A stretch of 62,419 bases of DNA from JADJWR01 sp964610575 (GTDB taxonomy: Bacteria; Pseudomonadota; Gammaproteobacteria; Burkholderiales; Burkholderiaceae_F), in contig CAZSYX010000011.1 in assembly GCA_964610575.1 (NCBI GenBank), forward strand, positions 1 through 62,419, written 5' to 3'. The position numbers were made by a program, and so were the translations under genes. This document shows, in pieces, positions 11,015 to 19,637 of this stretch. A model generated the notes under the pieces. That model had not been told where the DNA came from, searched no databases, and saw only the letters and a program-made list of their open reading frames with translations. Each line of letters opens with the position of its first letter. Positions within the stretch are counted from its first letter, which is position 1.

Positions 11015-12391
11015 ATGAGCATGCACGACCCCCTCGATGCCGGCAGGCGCCGGTTCCTCCATACCGCCGGCGCGCTCTCGACGCTGGGCGCGGCGACGCC
11101 GCTGGCGATGAGTCTGGCCGGCGTCGGCGCCGCGGCAGCGCAGGCGCTGCCCGCGGACTTTCGGGCGCTGGTCTGCGTCTTCCTGTTCGGCGGCAACGAC
11201 CAGTACAACACGGTGATCCCGGCCGATACCGCCGAGTACGACGTCTACCGCGGTGCCCGTGCCGGCATTGCCCGCGAGGCCGCCGACCTGGTCTCGCTCG
11301 GCACCGTCGCCAGCCAGGGCGGCCGCCGCTTCGCCCTGCCGAAGGAACTGGCGCCCATCGCCGGACTCTACGGGCAGGGCAAGGTGGCGGTGCTCGCCAA
11401 CGTCGGGCCGTTGGTGGTGCCGACGACCAAGGCCCAGTACCGCAACGCTTCGGTGCCGCTGCCGCCGAAGCTCTTCTCGCACAACGACCAGCAGTCGGTC
11501 TGGCAGTCCTCGGCCGCCGAGGGCAGCACGGTCGGCTGGGGCGGCAGGCTCGGCGACCTGCTGGCCGCCGCCAACGGCGCACCGACGTTCACCGCGGTCA
11601 GCGTCAGCGGCTCGGCGGTGTTCCTCTCCGGCCAGCAGATCCTGCAGTACCAGGTAGGCACCGGCGGGCCGGTGACGATCAGCGCGCTGTCCGGCAGTCC
11701 GTTCGGTTCGTCGGCCGCTGCGGCCGCGCTGCGGCAGATCCTCACCTCCGGGCGCGCGCACCTGTTCGAGGGCGAGCTGGCGCGCGTGACCGGCCGCTCG
11801 ATCGATGCCGCCGCAGCGTTGGGCACCGCGCTGGCGGGCGCACCGGCGCTGGCGACCGAGTTCGACGCGGCCAACGCGCTGGCGAGGCAGCTGAAGATGG
11901 TGGCGCAGATGATCGCGGCGCGCGGCGCGCTCGGGGCGCGACGGCAGGTCTTCTTCGTCAGTCTCGGCGGCTTCGACACGCACGACAACCAGCTCACCAC
12001 GCAGCCCGGCCTGCACACCACGCTTGCGGCGGCGATCGACAGCTTCTACAAGGCCACGGTCGAGCTCGGCGTGGCGGCGAACGTCACCACCTTCACCGCC
12101 TCCGACTTCGGCCGCACGCTGACCAGCAACGGCGACGGTTCCGACCATGGCTGGGGGGCGCATCACTTCGTCGTCGGCGGCGCCGTGCGCGCCGGCTTCT
12201 ACGGGCAGTTCCCGGCGGTGGCGCTCAACACCGACGTCGACGTGGGCTCGGGGCGGCTGCTGCCGACCACCGCGGTCGCGCAGTACGGCGCCACGCTGGC
12301 GCGCTGGTTCGGCGTGCCCGACGGCAGCCTCGCCGACGTCCTGCCCTACCTCGCCAACTTCAGCAACCGCGACCTCGGTTTCCTCGGCTGA
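11015..12391 (+). CDS. Exported DUF1501 domain protein with Tat signal
   Basis: 458 aa. The N-terminus has a twin-arginine motif (RRRFLHTAG, residues 11-19), then a hydrophobic stretch and a likely cleavage near AAAAQA. The mature domain opens with FRALVCVFLFGGNDQYNTVIP and contains FVSLGGFDTHDNQ and TASDFGRTL, typical of DUF1501, a sulfatase/phosphatase-like fold. A folded, possibly cofactor-bearing protein is exported by Tat. It follows the DUF1800 gene by 8 bp and is presumably cotranslated with it. Confidence 0.86.
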   Translation: MSMHDPLDAGRRRFLHTAGALSTLGAATPLAMSLAGVGAAAAQALPADFRALVCVFLFGGNDQYNTVIPADTAEYDVYRGARAGIAREAADLVSLGTVASQGGRRFALPKELAPIAGLYGQGKVAVLANVGPLVVPTTKAQYRNASVPLPPKLFSHNDQQSVWQSSAAEGSTVGWGGRLGDLLAAANGAPTFTAVSVSGSAVFLSGQQILQYQVGTGGPVTISALSGSPFGSSAAAAALRQILTSGRAHLFEGELARVTGRSIDAAAALGTALAGAPALATEFDAANALARQLKMVAQMIAARGALGARRQVFFVSLGGFDTHDNQLTTQPGLHTTLAAAIDSFYKATVELGVAANVTTFTASDFGRTLTSNGDGSDHGWGAHHFVVGGAVRAGFYGQFPAVALNTDVDVGSGRLLPTTAVAQYGATLARWFGVPDGSLADVLPYLANFSNRDLGFLG

Positions 12392-12763
12392 CGAGCCGCG
12401 GACGAGCGGTCGTCGCGCGACTCGGCGCGCTCAGGGTTGTCCAGCGCTCTCAGGTCCGTTTCAGCCTGCAAACGGGCCATTCATTCATGACTGCGTCGGA
12501 CCGCAACCGACCCTAGGGCGTCCTCGGCGGTTGGCCGACCGACGGACGGCTCCACCCAGAAAACTCCCGGAGGGCAAACTCAGCTTGCAACCAAAGTTCG
12601 TGAGCAGCGGTCGTTCGGGCGCGCTCAGTGCTCGCCCGGTCGAGATCAGAGTCGACCAGCCGCCTTCGGCGTGGCCGACTTGCTTCACCGATCCCTTGCG
12701 GACATCTCGTCCTGCCGCAAGCAGGCGCTGCCGGGGACCGCAAAGCGGCCATCGTCCCTCGTC
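12392..12763. other. Non-coding stretch after the DUF1501 gene
   Basis: No frame here has convincing coding character; the open frames are short, arginine-rich and unlike known proteins. The text around 12440-12540, rich in ggccattcattcatgac-like and gaccgcaaccgaccc-like words, resembles degenerate intergenic remnants common in GC-rich proteobacteria. I see no promoter or terminator that I would defend. Confidence 0.4.
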
Positions 12764-13042
12764 TCAGCCGGCCACCTTTGTCCGAACTCCTCGCGCCCGG
12801 CGCGACCGATCACCGGCATGGGCATCAACGTAGGCGTCCAACAATCGACGGATCATCCGTTGATACTGGGTGTCCATCCTGGCAGCTTCGGACTTGAAGA
12901 ACTCCACACTCTTCTTGCTCAGAGTGATCGTGATCTTCACATCCTCATCCCGAAACGCCAACTCGGCCGGCGATGGCAGGAAGTCCCGGATCACCCGAGG
13001 CTCGCCGATCGGCTCATTTGTGTATGCGATTTTCCTGCTCAT
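12764..13042 (-). CDS. BrnA-family antitoxin
   Basis: 92 aa. The N-terminus (KIAYTNEPIGEPRVIRDFLP) and the central VKITITLSKKSVEFFKSEA followed by a YQRMIRRLLDAYVDAH helix match the ribbon-helix-helix BrnA type, which neutralises BrnT and represses its own operon. Its start overlaps the 3' end of brnT by 29 bp, the usual toxin-first order for this family. A truncated relative of its first 38 codons lies at 53987-54100. Confidence 0.85.
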   Translation of the reverse strand: MSRKIAYTNEPIGEPRVIRDFLPSPAELAFRDEDVKITITLSKKSVEFFKSEAARMDTQYQRMIRRLLDAYVDAHAGDRSRRARGVRTKVAG

Positions 13043-13304
13043 AGATCGTCTTCCCCTTGCGCCAGTAGCCGGCGCCGAAAATGCGGATGATTCCGGCCCG
13101 ATAGGTGAACCGAACGGTCACGATGCCTTCGCCGACACGGCCGAAACAGAAGAACCGCGGCTCATTGCTACTGTGCGCCGTGTCTTCGGCGATCACCCGC
13201 TTCGGGTCCGCGAAGGCGTACTGGGCCAATGCGAACGGAACCCCGTGCTTGGCCTGGTTCTCCGCATCCTTGCGTTCATCCCATTCGAAGCTTGCCTTCG
13301 CCAT
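13014..13304 (-). CDS. BrnT-family ribonuclease toxin
   Basis: 96 aa from ATG 13304; a GTG at 13310 is also in frame. FEWDERKDAENQAKHGVPF is the BrnT signature, followed by VRFTYRAGIIRIFGAGYWRKGKTIYE, a RelE-like ribonuclease core. It is followed directly by its BrnA-type antitoxin. The complete length and motif content suggest a working module. An inverted repeat upstream at 13323-13342 is the likely operator. Confidence 0.87.
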   Translation of the reverse strand: MAKASFEWDERKDAENQAKHGVPFALAQYAFADPKRVIAEDTAHSSNEPRFFCFGRVGEGIVTVRFTYRAGIIRIFGAGYWRKGKTIYEQENRIHK

Positions 13305-13322
13305 TGACACAGTCTACGCTGA

Positions 13323-13342
13323 ATATGGTGTTATGGCCATAT
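13323..13342 (-). promoter_or_regulatory. Candidate BrnA operator upstream of brnT
   Basis: An ATATGG...CCATAT inverted repeat with an 8-bp spacer that itself contains ATGGCCAT halves. It ends 19 bp upstream of the brnT ATG, in AT-rich sequence offering a TATAT-like -10. Autoregulation by the antitoxin is the rule for this family, so an operator is inferred. Confidence 0.45.
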
Positions 13343-13378
13343 AAGCATGTGGTGACACGCGATGCGTAGCCGGGGCGC

Positions 13379-13897
13379 GAGAGCGGCCTGCGCGCGCAAC
13401 TGATGGAGATCCGCGCCCCGTGCGACGGCATCGTCAAGGACCTGTCCGTGCATACGCTCGGCCATGCCGTTCAGGCCGGCCAGCCGCTGCTGCAGGTGGT
13501 GCCGAAAGGCGAGGTGCTGCGTGCCGAAGCGCTGCTGGCCAGTGAGGATGCCGCTTCGTCGCGGTCGGCCGGACCGTGAAGCTGAAGCTCGCCGCCTATC
13601 CGTTCCAGAAGTACGGAATGCTCGAAGGCCCGGTTGCTGCAGATCAGCGCCGATGCGATCGAGCAGGCGGAGGCTGCACGAGCGGCGGGGACGAACTCGC
13701 TGGCCGCGCCGGTGCAGACGTACAAGGCGATCGTCGAACTGAATGAGCAGGCGTTGCGGCTACCGAACGGCAAGGTCCTGGACATCGCGCCGGGCATCGC
13801 AGCGACGGTGGAGATCCATCAGGGCACGCGCAGCGTGATGGAGTACCTGCTGTCCCCGGTGCAGCGGGTGGCGCTGGAGGCGGGGCGGGAGCGGTGA
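13379..13897 (+). pseudogene. Remnant of a type I secretion HlyD-family membrane-fusion protein
   Basis: Three frames together spell the C-terminal half of an HlyD adaptor. MEIRAPCDGIVKDLSVHTLG leads through AGQPLLQVVPKGEVLRAEAL to a stop at about 13577. A +1 shift then gives RTVKLKLAAYPFQKYGMLEG. A further shift gives ISADAI and KVLDIAPGIAATVEIHQGTR, ending at TGA 13897. At least two frameshifts, and the loss of the N-terminal half and of any transporter partner, show that it is dead. Confidence 0.75.
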
Positions 13898-13952
13898 GTA
13901 GATGAAGCAATTTATTGGGGTCTTTTGAAGCCCTTGGATCTGGGGCACGCTC

Positions 13953-14462
13953 TTGATTGGCGCAATGGTTGCCTGGTTCGCTCCGCTCAATGTGCTCGAC
14001 CAGAGCGCTGCTTTGAGGTCTTTCACGGAGGTGATGGGCGGGATTTTTCCGACGGTTGTTGGATACAAGAAGTCTTCCAAGTTTCCGCAGGTCAGCGCCT
14101 TGTACTTCTCGCTGATGTTCGTTCTGGGGCCGATCTGGTTCTGGAAAACCCTCTCAATATCGCGCCGCACAGTCCGCCAGCCAAGCGGGAAGATCTGGTC
14201 GTTGCCGCGTCCCCTGCGAGTACCAGTTGTACTTTTACTCGGCGGAGCGCTTTTCATCGGCCTGCCTGCGTTCCAATTGTTCTTCAACCCAGGCTATGAC
14301 CTCCATGTCATGCCAATAAGCAGCTCGCGATTATCCCTTGGTATTTGGGGGCCACTACATACCACGGTTCCCTGGATGATGTTCGCGGAGTTCTTCCTCG
14401 TGGCAAAGCTTGCGTTCAAAAATTCGCACCCAATCGGGAGGCAAGATGTCGTCAAGTGGTGA
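13953..14462 (+). CDS. Hypothetical membrane protein, atypical composition
   Basis: 169 aa read from TTG 13953. The open frame reaches back to about 13929 with hydrophobic codons (SPWIWGTLL), so the true start may be a non-ATG codon further up. Hydrophobic segments: residues 1-12, about 48-63 (LYFSLMFVLGPIWFW), 87-105 (VPVVLLLGGALFIGLPAFQL) and 135-150. The base composition is clearly less GC-rich than flanking core genes, suggesting transfer. I do not recognise the family. It overlaps the next frame by 17 bp, as in an operon. It lies right after the HlyD relic. Confidence 0.5.
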   Translation: MIGAMVAWFAPLNVLDQSAALRSFTEVMGGIFPTVVGYKKSSKFPQVSALYFSLMFVLGPIWFWKTLSISRRTVRQPSGKIWSLPRPLRVPVVLLLGGALFIGLPAFQLFFNPGYDLHVMPISSSRLSLGIWGPLHTTVPWMMFAEFFLVAKLAFKNSHPIGRQDVVKW

Positions 14463-14730
14463 ACTTCTGACATTCCGAGATGTGCTTTCTCAGACAGGCC
14501 AGGAACTATTGACTCGCGGTTTCACGACGACGGGTAATTACTTCAACGAAGTCGCGAACGAAGTTTCGGCGCTGGCGCAGCAACGAAAGACGCAGGCCGA
14601 GACCGCGCAGGCACTTTGGCAGCACCTGGATGTGTTGGGCGAGCGGGCATTGGATGGTCTCAGCGGTACCCGTCGTCATCTCTCCTCCCGATGGATGTAC
14701 GTCGCAGCACAAAGCCGACCGTTATCGTGA
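14446..14730 (+). CDS. Hypothetical helical protein
   Basis: 94 aa from ATG 14446, preceded by GGGAGG 5 nt upstream and overlapping the membrane-protein frame. The first 65 residues (FRDVLSQTGQELLTRGFTTT, then ALAQQRKTQAETAQALWQHL) read as amphipathic helices. The last 25 residues look like random read-through (RRHLSSRWMYVAAQSRPLS), so the gene may be truncated at its 3' end. Unrecognised; probably one transcript with the upstream frame. Confidence 0.4.
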   Translation: MSSSGELLTFRDVLSQTGQELLTRGFTTTGNYFNEVANEVSALAQQRKTQAETAQALWQHLDVLGERALDGLSGTRRHLSSRWMYVAAQSRPLS

Positions 14731-14908
14731 TAGCACCAATTACAAAGAACACCAGAAACAGATAGAAGAGCGGGTCGAGCACGGCCAGACCAATGCGCGA
14801 ATTGAGGCTGAGGTACACCGCGTGGGCCGGTCGCCGACCGGAAGAACGCCTCAAGATGCCGGAACAGGCCGCTGCAGTGACGGCCTGGCGGCAGCGCGGC
14901 AGGTTCAA
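14660..14908 (-). CDS. Weak candidate: short protein with one membrane helix
   Basis: 82-aa frame. Its second half (LAVLDPLFYLFLVFFVIGAI then TITVGFVLRRTSIGRRDDDG) is a clean transmembrane segment with a basic C-terminal anchor, unlike the arginine/proline-rich shadows elsewhere. The first half is not convincing. It converges with and overlaps the end of the previous frame. It could be the tail of a decayed membrane-protein gene. Confidence 0.22.
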   Translation of the reverse strand: MNLPRCRQAVTAAACSGILRRSSGRRPAHAVYLSLNSRIGLAVLDPLFYLFLVFFVIGAITITVGFVLRRTSIGRRDDDGYR

Positions 14909-15426
14909 ACTTCATCAGTAGGCACTCGGTCGATTACTTCTGCGGGCAGGTGCTGCTCCGCTTCGAATATCGGCTGCGGCGTTTCCGATCGTCAGTGCGC
15001 GACGATCAACTGCGTCCGCTGCACCTCCGAACCGGGCGTTCCGAACGTCGCGTTACGAGCGCGTGAATGCCCGGAGATGGCCGGTTGCAGGCATGCCGGC
15101 AGGGACTGCTGCCGCTGAATCTGGGAAGGTTGCAGCGACCGACTCGAGCAGCCGGAGGTGGTCGATTCGAGCCTGCCGGCCAAGCTGCCAGCCAGATTCC
15201 TTCCGACATTCAAGCAGGCCGCGATGAGCGGTCCGGCGCTAACGCTGAACCATTTGCATGGGCGGCGCGGTATCCGCGGGACGCGGTCTGACAGATCAGA
15301 TCCTTGAGCGCCCACGGCGCATTCCTTTCAGCGTCCAGCGCCCGCGTCGCGCGCCGGCTCTCGGCGGGCGCCCACGATCGCGCCGATATACTCGCATCGG
15401 AAATTCAGTCACTTAGAGCGAATCCG
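14909..15426. other. Non-coding stretch upstream of leuS
   Basis: No believable coding frame. The 15060-15190 part contains degenerate words (gccggttgcaggcat, gcagcgaccgac) like those in the 12.4-12.7 kb gap and may be the same kind of intergenic remnant. A TATACT at 15387-15392, 35 bp before the leuS ATG, is a possible -10 box, but no good -35 partner is seen. Confidence 0.35.
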
Positions 15427-18057
15427 ATGCAGGGGAAATACGACCCGCAGCAGGTCGAGGCGGCGGCGCAGGCGCACTGGAGTAGCCGCGACGCCTATCG
15501 CGCCGTCGAGCACGCGAAAGACGGCTCCGGCAGGCCGAAGCCGAAGTTCTACGTCTGCTCGATGCTGCCCTACCCCAGCGGCAAGCTGCACATGGGCCAC
15601 GTGCGCAACTACACGCTGAACGACGTGCTGTACCGCATCCTGCGCATGCGCGGCTACAACGTGATGACGCCGATGGGCTGGGATGCCTTCGGCCTGCCGG
15701 CGGAGAACGCCGCCATCGACAAGGGCGTGGCGCCGGCCGAGTGGACCCGCGCCAACATCGCCGACATGAAAGCGCAGATGCAGCCGCTCGGGCTCGCTTT
15801 CGACTGGAGCCGCGAGGTCGCCACCTGCGACGCCACCTACTACAAGTGGAACCAGTGGCTGTTCCTGAAGATGCTGGAGAAGGGCATCGCCTACCGCGCC
15901 ACCCAGGTCGTCAACTGGGACCCGGTCGACCAGACCGTGCTCGCCAACGAGCAGGTCATCGACGGCCGCGGCTGGCGCTCCAATGCGCTGGTCGAGCGGC
16001 GCGAGATCCCCGGCTACTACCTCGGCATCACCAGGTACGCCGACGAACTGCTCGAAAGCCTTGCCAAGCTCGACGGCTGGCCGCCGCAGGTGCGGGCGAT
16101 GCAGGAGAACTGGATCGGCCGCAGCGTCGGCGTCAACTTCGGCTTCCCTTACCAACTGGACGGCGAGAAGAAACTGCTGCGCGTGTTCACCACGCGCGCC
16201 GACACCATCTGCGGCGTGACGTTCGTCGCCGTCGCCGCCGAGCACCCGCTCGCCGAGCGGATGGCGCGCGGCAACCCCAGGCTGGCGGCGTTCGTCGACG
16301 ACTGCCGCAAGGGTGCTGCCACCGAGGCGGACATCGCCATGATGGAGAAGAAGGGCATGGCGACCGGCTTCTTCGTCGAGCACCCGCTCACGCGCGAGAA
16401 GGTCGAGGTGTGGGTCGGCAACTACGTGCTGATGGGCTACGGCGAAGGCGCGGTGATGGGCGTGCCGGCGCACGACGAGCGCGACTTCGAGTTCGCCAAG
16501 AAGTACGGCCTGCCGATCAAGCAGGCGATCGCCGTGGCCGGCGAGACCTTCTCCACCGAAGGATGGCAGGAGTGGTACGCCGACAAGCAGCGCGGTGCCT
16601 GCGTGCACTCGGGCAAGTACGACGGCTTGCCGTATGAAGCCGCCACCGACGCGATCGCGGCCGATCTGAAGGCCAAGGGCCTCGGCGACAAGCAGGTGCA
16701 GTACCGGCTGCGCGACTGGGGAATCTCCCGCCAGCGCTACTGGGGCACGCCGATCCCGATCGTTCATTGTGAGTCCTGCGGCGCGGTTCCCGTGCCCGAG
16801 AACGACCTGCCGGTGGTGCTGCCCGAGAACCTGGTCCCCGACGGCAGCGGCAACCCGCTCGCCAAGTACGAGCCGTTCCTGAAGTGCTCGTGCCCGAAGT
16901 GCGGCAGGCCCGCTCGGCGCGAGACCGACACGATGGACACCTTCGTCGACTCGAGCTGGTACTACATGCGCTACTGCTCGCCCGATGCGGCGGACCGCAT
17001 GGTCGATGCCCGCAACGACTACTGGATGCCGATGGACCAGTACATCGGCGGCATCGAGCACGCCGTCCTGCACCTGCTGTACGCGCGCTTCTGGACCAAG
17101 GTCATGCGCGATCTCGGCCTGGTGAAGTTCGACGAGCCGTTCACGCGCCTGTTCACGCAGGGCATGCTCACCCACGACTGCCACTTCCGCGAGGACGACG
17201 AGGGGCGCAAGCGCTGGTTCTATCCGAACGAGATCGACATCGAGTACGACGAGAAGGGCCGCCCGGTGAAGGTCACCGCGCGCGAGGACGGGCTACCGGT
17301 GGTCTACGGCGGCACCGAAAAAATGAGCAAGAGCAAGAACAACGTCGTCGAACCGCGCGACATCATCGGCAAGTTCGGCGCCGACACCGCGCGCGCCTTC
17401 GTCATGTTCGCCGGCCCGCCGGACCAGAGCGCGGCGTGGTCGAACTCCGGTGCCGAGGGCACCTACCGTTTCCTGCGCCGGCTGTGGAGCTTCTGCCATG
17501 CGCGCCGCGACGCGGTAGCGAAGGCGGCGCCGGTCGAACCGGGTTCGCTCGCCGCGCCGCTGAAGGCCGTGCGGCGCGAGATCCATTTGAACCTGAAGCA
17601 GGCCGATTTCGACTACGAGCGGGTGCAGTACAACACCGTCGTCTCGGCGGCAATGAAGATGCTCAACGCGCTCGAGGACGCCAGGCTTGGCGACTCGGCG
17701 CCAGAGCAGTCGCTCGCCCGCGAAGGGCTCGGCATCCTGCTGCGCGTGCTTTATCCGATCGCGCCGCACATCACGCACGTGCTGTGGCAGGAGCTGGGAT
17801 TTGCCGCCGCCCACGGCGACCTGCTCGACGCGCCGTGGCCGGCCGCCGACGAGGCGGCGCTGCGGCAGGACGAGATCGAGCTGGTGGTGCAGGTCAACGG
17901 CAAGCTGCGCGGCTCGATCCGCGTGCCGGCAGCCGCCGACAAGCAGGCGATCGAGGCGGCGGCACTGGCCGATCCGGCGGTGCAGAAGTTCGTCGCCGGC
18001 AGCTCCGTCAAGCGCGTGGTCGTGGTGCCGAACAAGCTCGTCAATGTGGTGGTCTGA
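15427..18057 (+). CDS. leuS: Leucyl-tRNA synthetase
   Basis: Charges tRNA-Leu. 876 aa from ATG 15427 (MQGKYDPQQVEAAAQAHW). The open frame extends 41 codons upstream but that part is not family-like. Class I signatures: PYPSGKLHMGHVRNYT (HIGH box as HMGH) and EKMSKSKNNVV (KMSKS). The CP1 editing domain is present with TTRADTICGVTF and VPAHDERDFEFA, including the Asp that clears mischarged amino acids. A zinc-like CPKCGRPARRETDTMDTF and the C-terminal tRNA-binding domain are complete. First gene of a leuS-lptE-holA-proA run. Confidence 0.97.
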   Translation: MQGKYDPQQVEAAAQAHWSSRDAYRAVEHAKDGSGRPKPKFYVCSMLPYPSGKLHMGHVRNYTLNDVLYRILRMRGYNVMTPMGWDAFGLPAENAAIDKGVAPAEWTRANIADMKAQMQPLGLAFDWSREVATCDATYYKWNQWLFLKMLEKGIAYRATQVVNWDPVDQTVLANEQVIDGRGWRSNALVERREIPGYYLGITRYADELLESLAKLDGWPPQVRAMQENWIGRSVGVNFGFPYQLDGEKKLLRVFTTRADTICGVTFVAVAAEHPLAERMARGNPRLAAFVDDCRKGAATEADIAMMEKKGMATGFFVEHPLTREKVEVWVGNYVLMGYGEGAVMGVPAHDERDFEFAKKYGLPIKQAIAVAGETFSTEGWQEWYADKQRGACVHSGKYDGLPYEAATDAIAADLKAKGLGDKQVQYRLRDWGISRQRYWGTPIPIVHCESCGAVPVPENDLPVVLPENLVPDGSGNPLAKYEPFLKCSCPKCGRPARRETDTMDTFVDSSWYYMRYCSPDAADRMVDARNDYWMPMDQYIGGIEHAVLHLLYARFWTKVMRDLGLVKFDEPFTRLFTQGMLTHDCHFREDDEGRKRWFYPNEIDIEYDEKGRPVKVTAREDGLPVVYGGTEKMSKSKNNVVEPRDIIGKFGADTARAFVMFAGPPDQSAAWSNSGAEGTYRFLRRLWSFCHARRDAVAKAAPVEPGSLAAPLKAVRREIHLNLKQADFDYERVQYNTVVSAAMKMLNALEDARLGDSAPEQSLAREGLGILLRVLYPIAPHITHVLWQELGFAAAHGDLLDAPWPAADEAALRQDEIELVVQVNGKLRGSIRVPAAADKQAIEAAALADPAVQKFVAGSSVKRVVVVPNKLVNVVV

Positions 18058-18592
18058 CATTCCGCACGCCGGCAATCGCACTGCGCGGCAGCGGGTCGAC
18101 CGTTCGCGTCGCGCTCACCTGATCGCGGCTATGCTGTTGTCGGGCGGGTTGGTCTCCTGCGGCTTCCGCCTTCGCGGCACGCAGCAGCTGCCCTTCGACA
18201 GCGTCTTCATCGCCGCGCCGCACACGTCGGGGATCAAGCCAGAGCTGGCGAGCGCGATCCGCTCGGGCACCTCGACGGGCGTGGTCGACGATCGCACGAA
18301 GGCGAACGCAGTGATCGAAATCGTCAGCGAGACACGCGAGCGCGACGTGCTGTCGGTCAACGCGCAGGGACGGGCGCGCGAGTTCCGGCTGCGCCTGCGC
18401 GTGGTGTTTCGCGTGCACGACGGCAAGGGGCGCGAGTACCTCGCCCAGATGCCGGTGACCACCACCCGCGACCTGGCGGTGCTCGAGGAACAGCTGCTGG
18501 CGCGCGAGTACGAGGCGGAGCAGCTGCACCAGGACATGCTGTACGACGTCGCGCAGCAGATGCTGCGCCGCATGTCGGCGCTGAAGATCTGA
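18044..18592 (+). CDS. lptE: LPS-assembly lipoprotein LptE
   Basis: Outer-membrane lipoprotein that plugs the LptD barrel during LPS export. From ATG 18044, overlapping the leuS end by 14 bp, the frame gives 182 aa. A basic n-region (RQRVDRSRR), a hydrophobic stretch and the lipobox LVSC at residues 37-40 are followed by GFRLRGTQQLPFDSVFIAAP, the family's opening. C-terminal YEAEQLHQDMLYDVAQQMLRRM is the usual end. An internal ATG 18131 would leave too short a signal peptide. Confidence 0.87.
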   Translation: MWWSDIPHAGNRTARQRVDRSRRAHLIAAMLLSGGLVSCGFRLRGTQQLPFDSVFIAAPHTSGIKPELASAIRSGTSTGVVDDRTKANAVIEIVSETRERDVLSVNAQGRAREFRLRLRVVFRVHDGKGREYLAQMPVTTTRDLAVLEEQLLAREYEAEQLHQDMLYDVAQQMLRRMSALKI

Positions 18593-18599
18593 GCCGCCG

Positions 18600-19637
18600 A
18601 TGCTGCTGAAGGCCGACGGCCTCGCCGGGCATCTGCAGGCCGGGCAGAAAACCGGGGCACTGGCAGCGATCTACGTCATCGCCGGCGATGAGCCGCTGCT
18701 GGCGATCGAGGCGGCCGATGCGATCCGCGCCGCCGCGCGCGCCATCGGCTACAGCGAGCGCGAGGTGCTGCACGCCGACGCCCGCTTCGACTGGTCGCGG
18801 CTGACGCAGGCGGCCACCGGCCTGTCGCTGTTCGCCGAGAAGCGGATCGTCGAGCTGCGCCTGCCGGGCGGCAAACCCGGCAAGGCCGGCGGCGAGGCGC
18901 TGCGCGAGTTCGCCGAGTCGCCGCCGGAGGACCTGCTCGCGCTGATCTCGCTGCCGCGGCTGGACCGCGACACGCGGGGCAGCCGCTGGGCGGCGGCGCT
19001 CGAACACGCCGCGGTGTGGGTCGACGTCGAGCGCATAGAGCGCAGTGCGCTGCCGGAATGGATCGGCGGCCGCCTGGCGCGCAACCGCCAGCGGGCGGCA
19101 CGCGAGGCGCTCGAGTTCATCGCCGATCGCGTCGAGGGCAACCTGCTCGCCGCGCACCAGGAGATCGGCAAGCTGGCGCTGCTTTACCCGCCCGGCGAAC
19201 TGAGCCTCGAGCAGGTGGCCGACGCCGTGCTGAACGTCGCCCGCTACGACGTGTACGCGCTGGCCCCTGCCCTGCTCGCCGGCGACAGCGCCCGCGCGCT
19301 GCGTCTGCTCGAGGGACTGCGCGTCGAGGGCGAGCCGCTGCCGCTGGTGCTTTGGGTGGTCGCCGAGGAACTGCGCACGCTGCTGCGCGCGCAGGAAGCA
19401 GTCGCCAGCGGCAAGACGTTCGGCATGGTGGCGCGCGAGCTGCGCATCTGGGGTCCGCGCGAGAAGCTGATGCCGAAGGCGCTGCGTCGCCTGCCGGCGG
19501 CGATGCTGGCCGCGCTGCTGGCGCGCTGCGCCGACATCGACCGCCTGGTCAAGGGGCTCGCCGCTCCCGGGTGCGACAGCGACCCGTGGCTAGAATTGGC
19601 CGACATCGCGCTGGCCTGTGCCGCCGGCTCCCAATGA
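18600..19637 (+). CDS. holA: DNA polymerase III delta subunit
   Basis: Clamp-loader subunit that opens the beta clamp. 345 aa, 7 bp after lptE. IYVIAGDEPLLAIEAADAIR is the conserved start of the N-terminal AAA-like domain. FDWSRLTQAATGLSLFAEKR and the later GNLLAAHQEIGKLALLYP are typical HolA blocks. The C-terminal helical collar carries MVARELRIWGPREKLMPKAL. Its stop overlaps the proA start as ATGA. Confidence 0.93.
   Translation: MLLKADGLAGHLQAGQKTGALAAIYVIAGDEPLLAIEAADAIRAAARAIGYSEREVLHADARFDWSRLTQAATGLSLFAEKRIVELRLPGGKPGKAGGEALREFAESPPEDLLALISLPRLDRDTRGSRWAAALEHAAVWVDVERIERSALPEWIGGRLARNRQRAAREALEFIADRVEGNLLAAHQEIGKLALLYPPGELSLEQVADAVLNVARYDVYALAPALLAGDSARALRLLEGLRVEGEPLPLVLWVVAEELRTLLRAQEAVASGKTFGMVARELRIWGPREKLMPKALRRLPAAMLAALLARCADIDRLVKGLAAPGCDSDPWLELADIALACAAGSQ

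Noticed and set aside
10733..12166. Long open frame opposite the DUF1501 gene
   Set aside because: Shadow frame; the sense strand has a Tat signal and conserved blocks.
13760..14287. 175-codon frame opposite the unknown membrane protein
   Set aside because: Its sense partner has coherent hydrophobic segments and an operon-like overlap; this one has neither.
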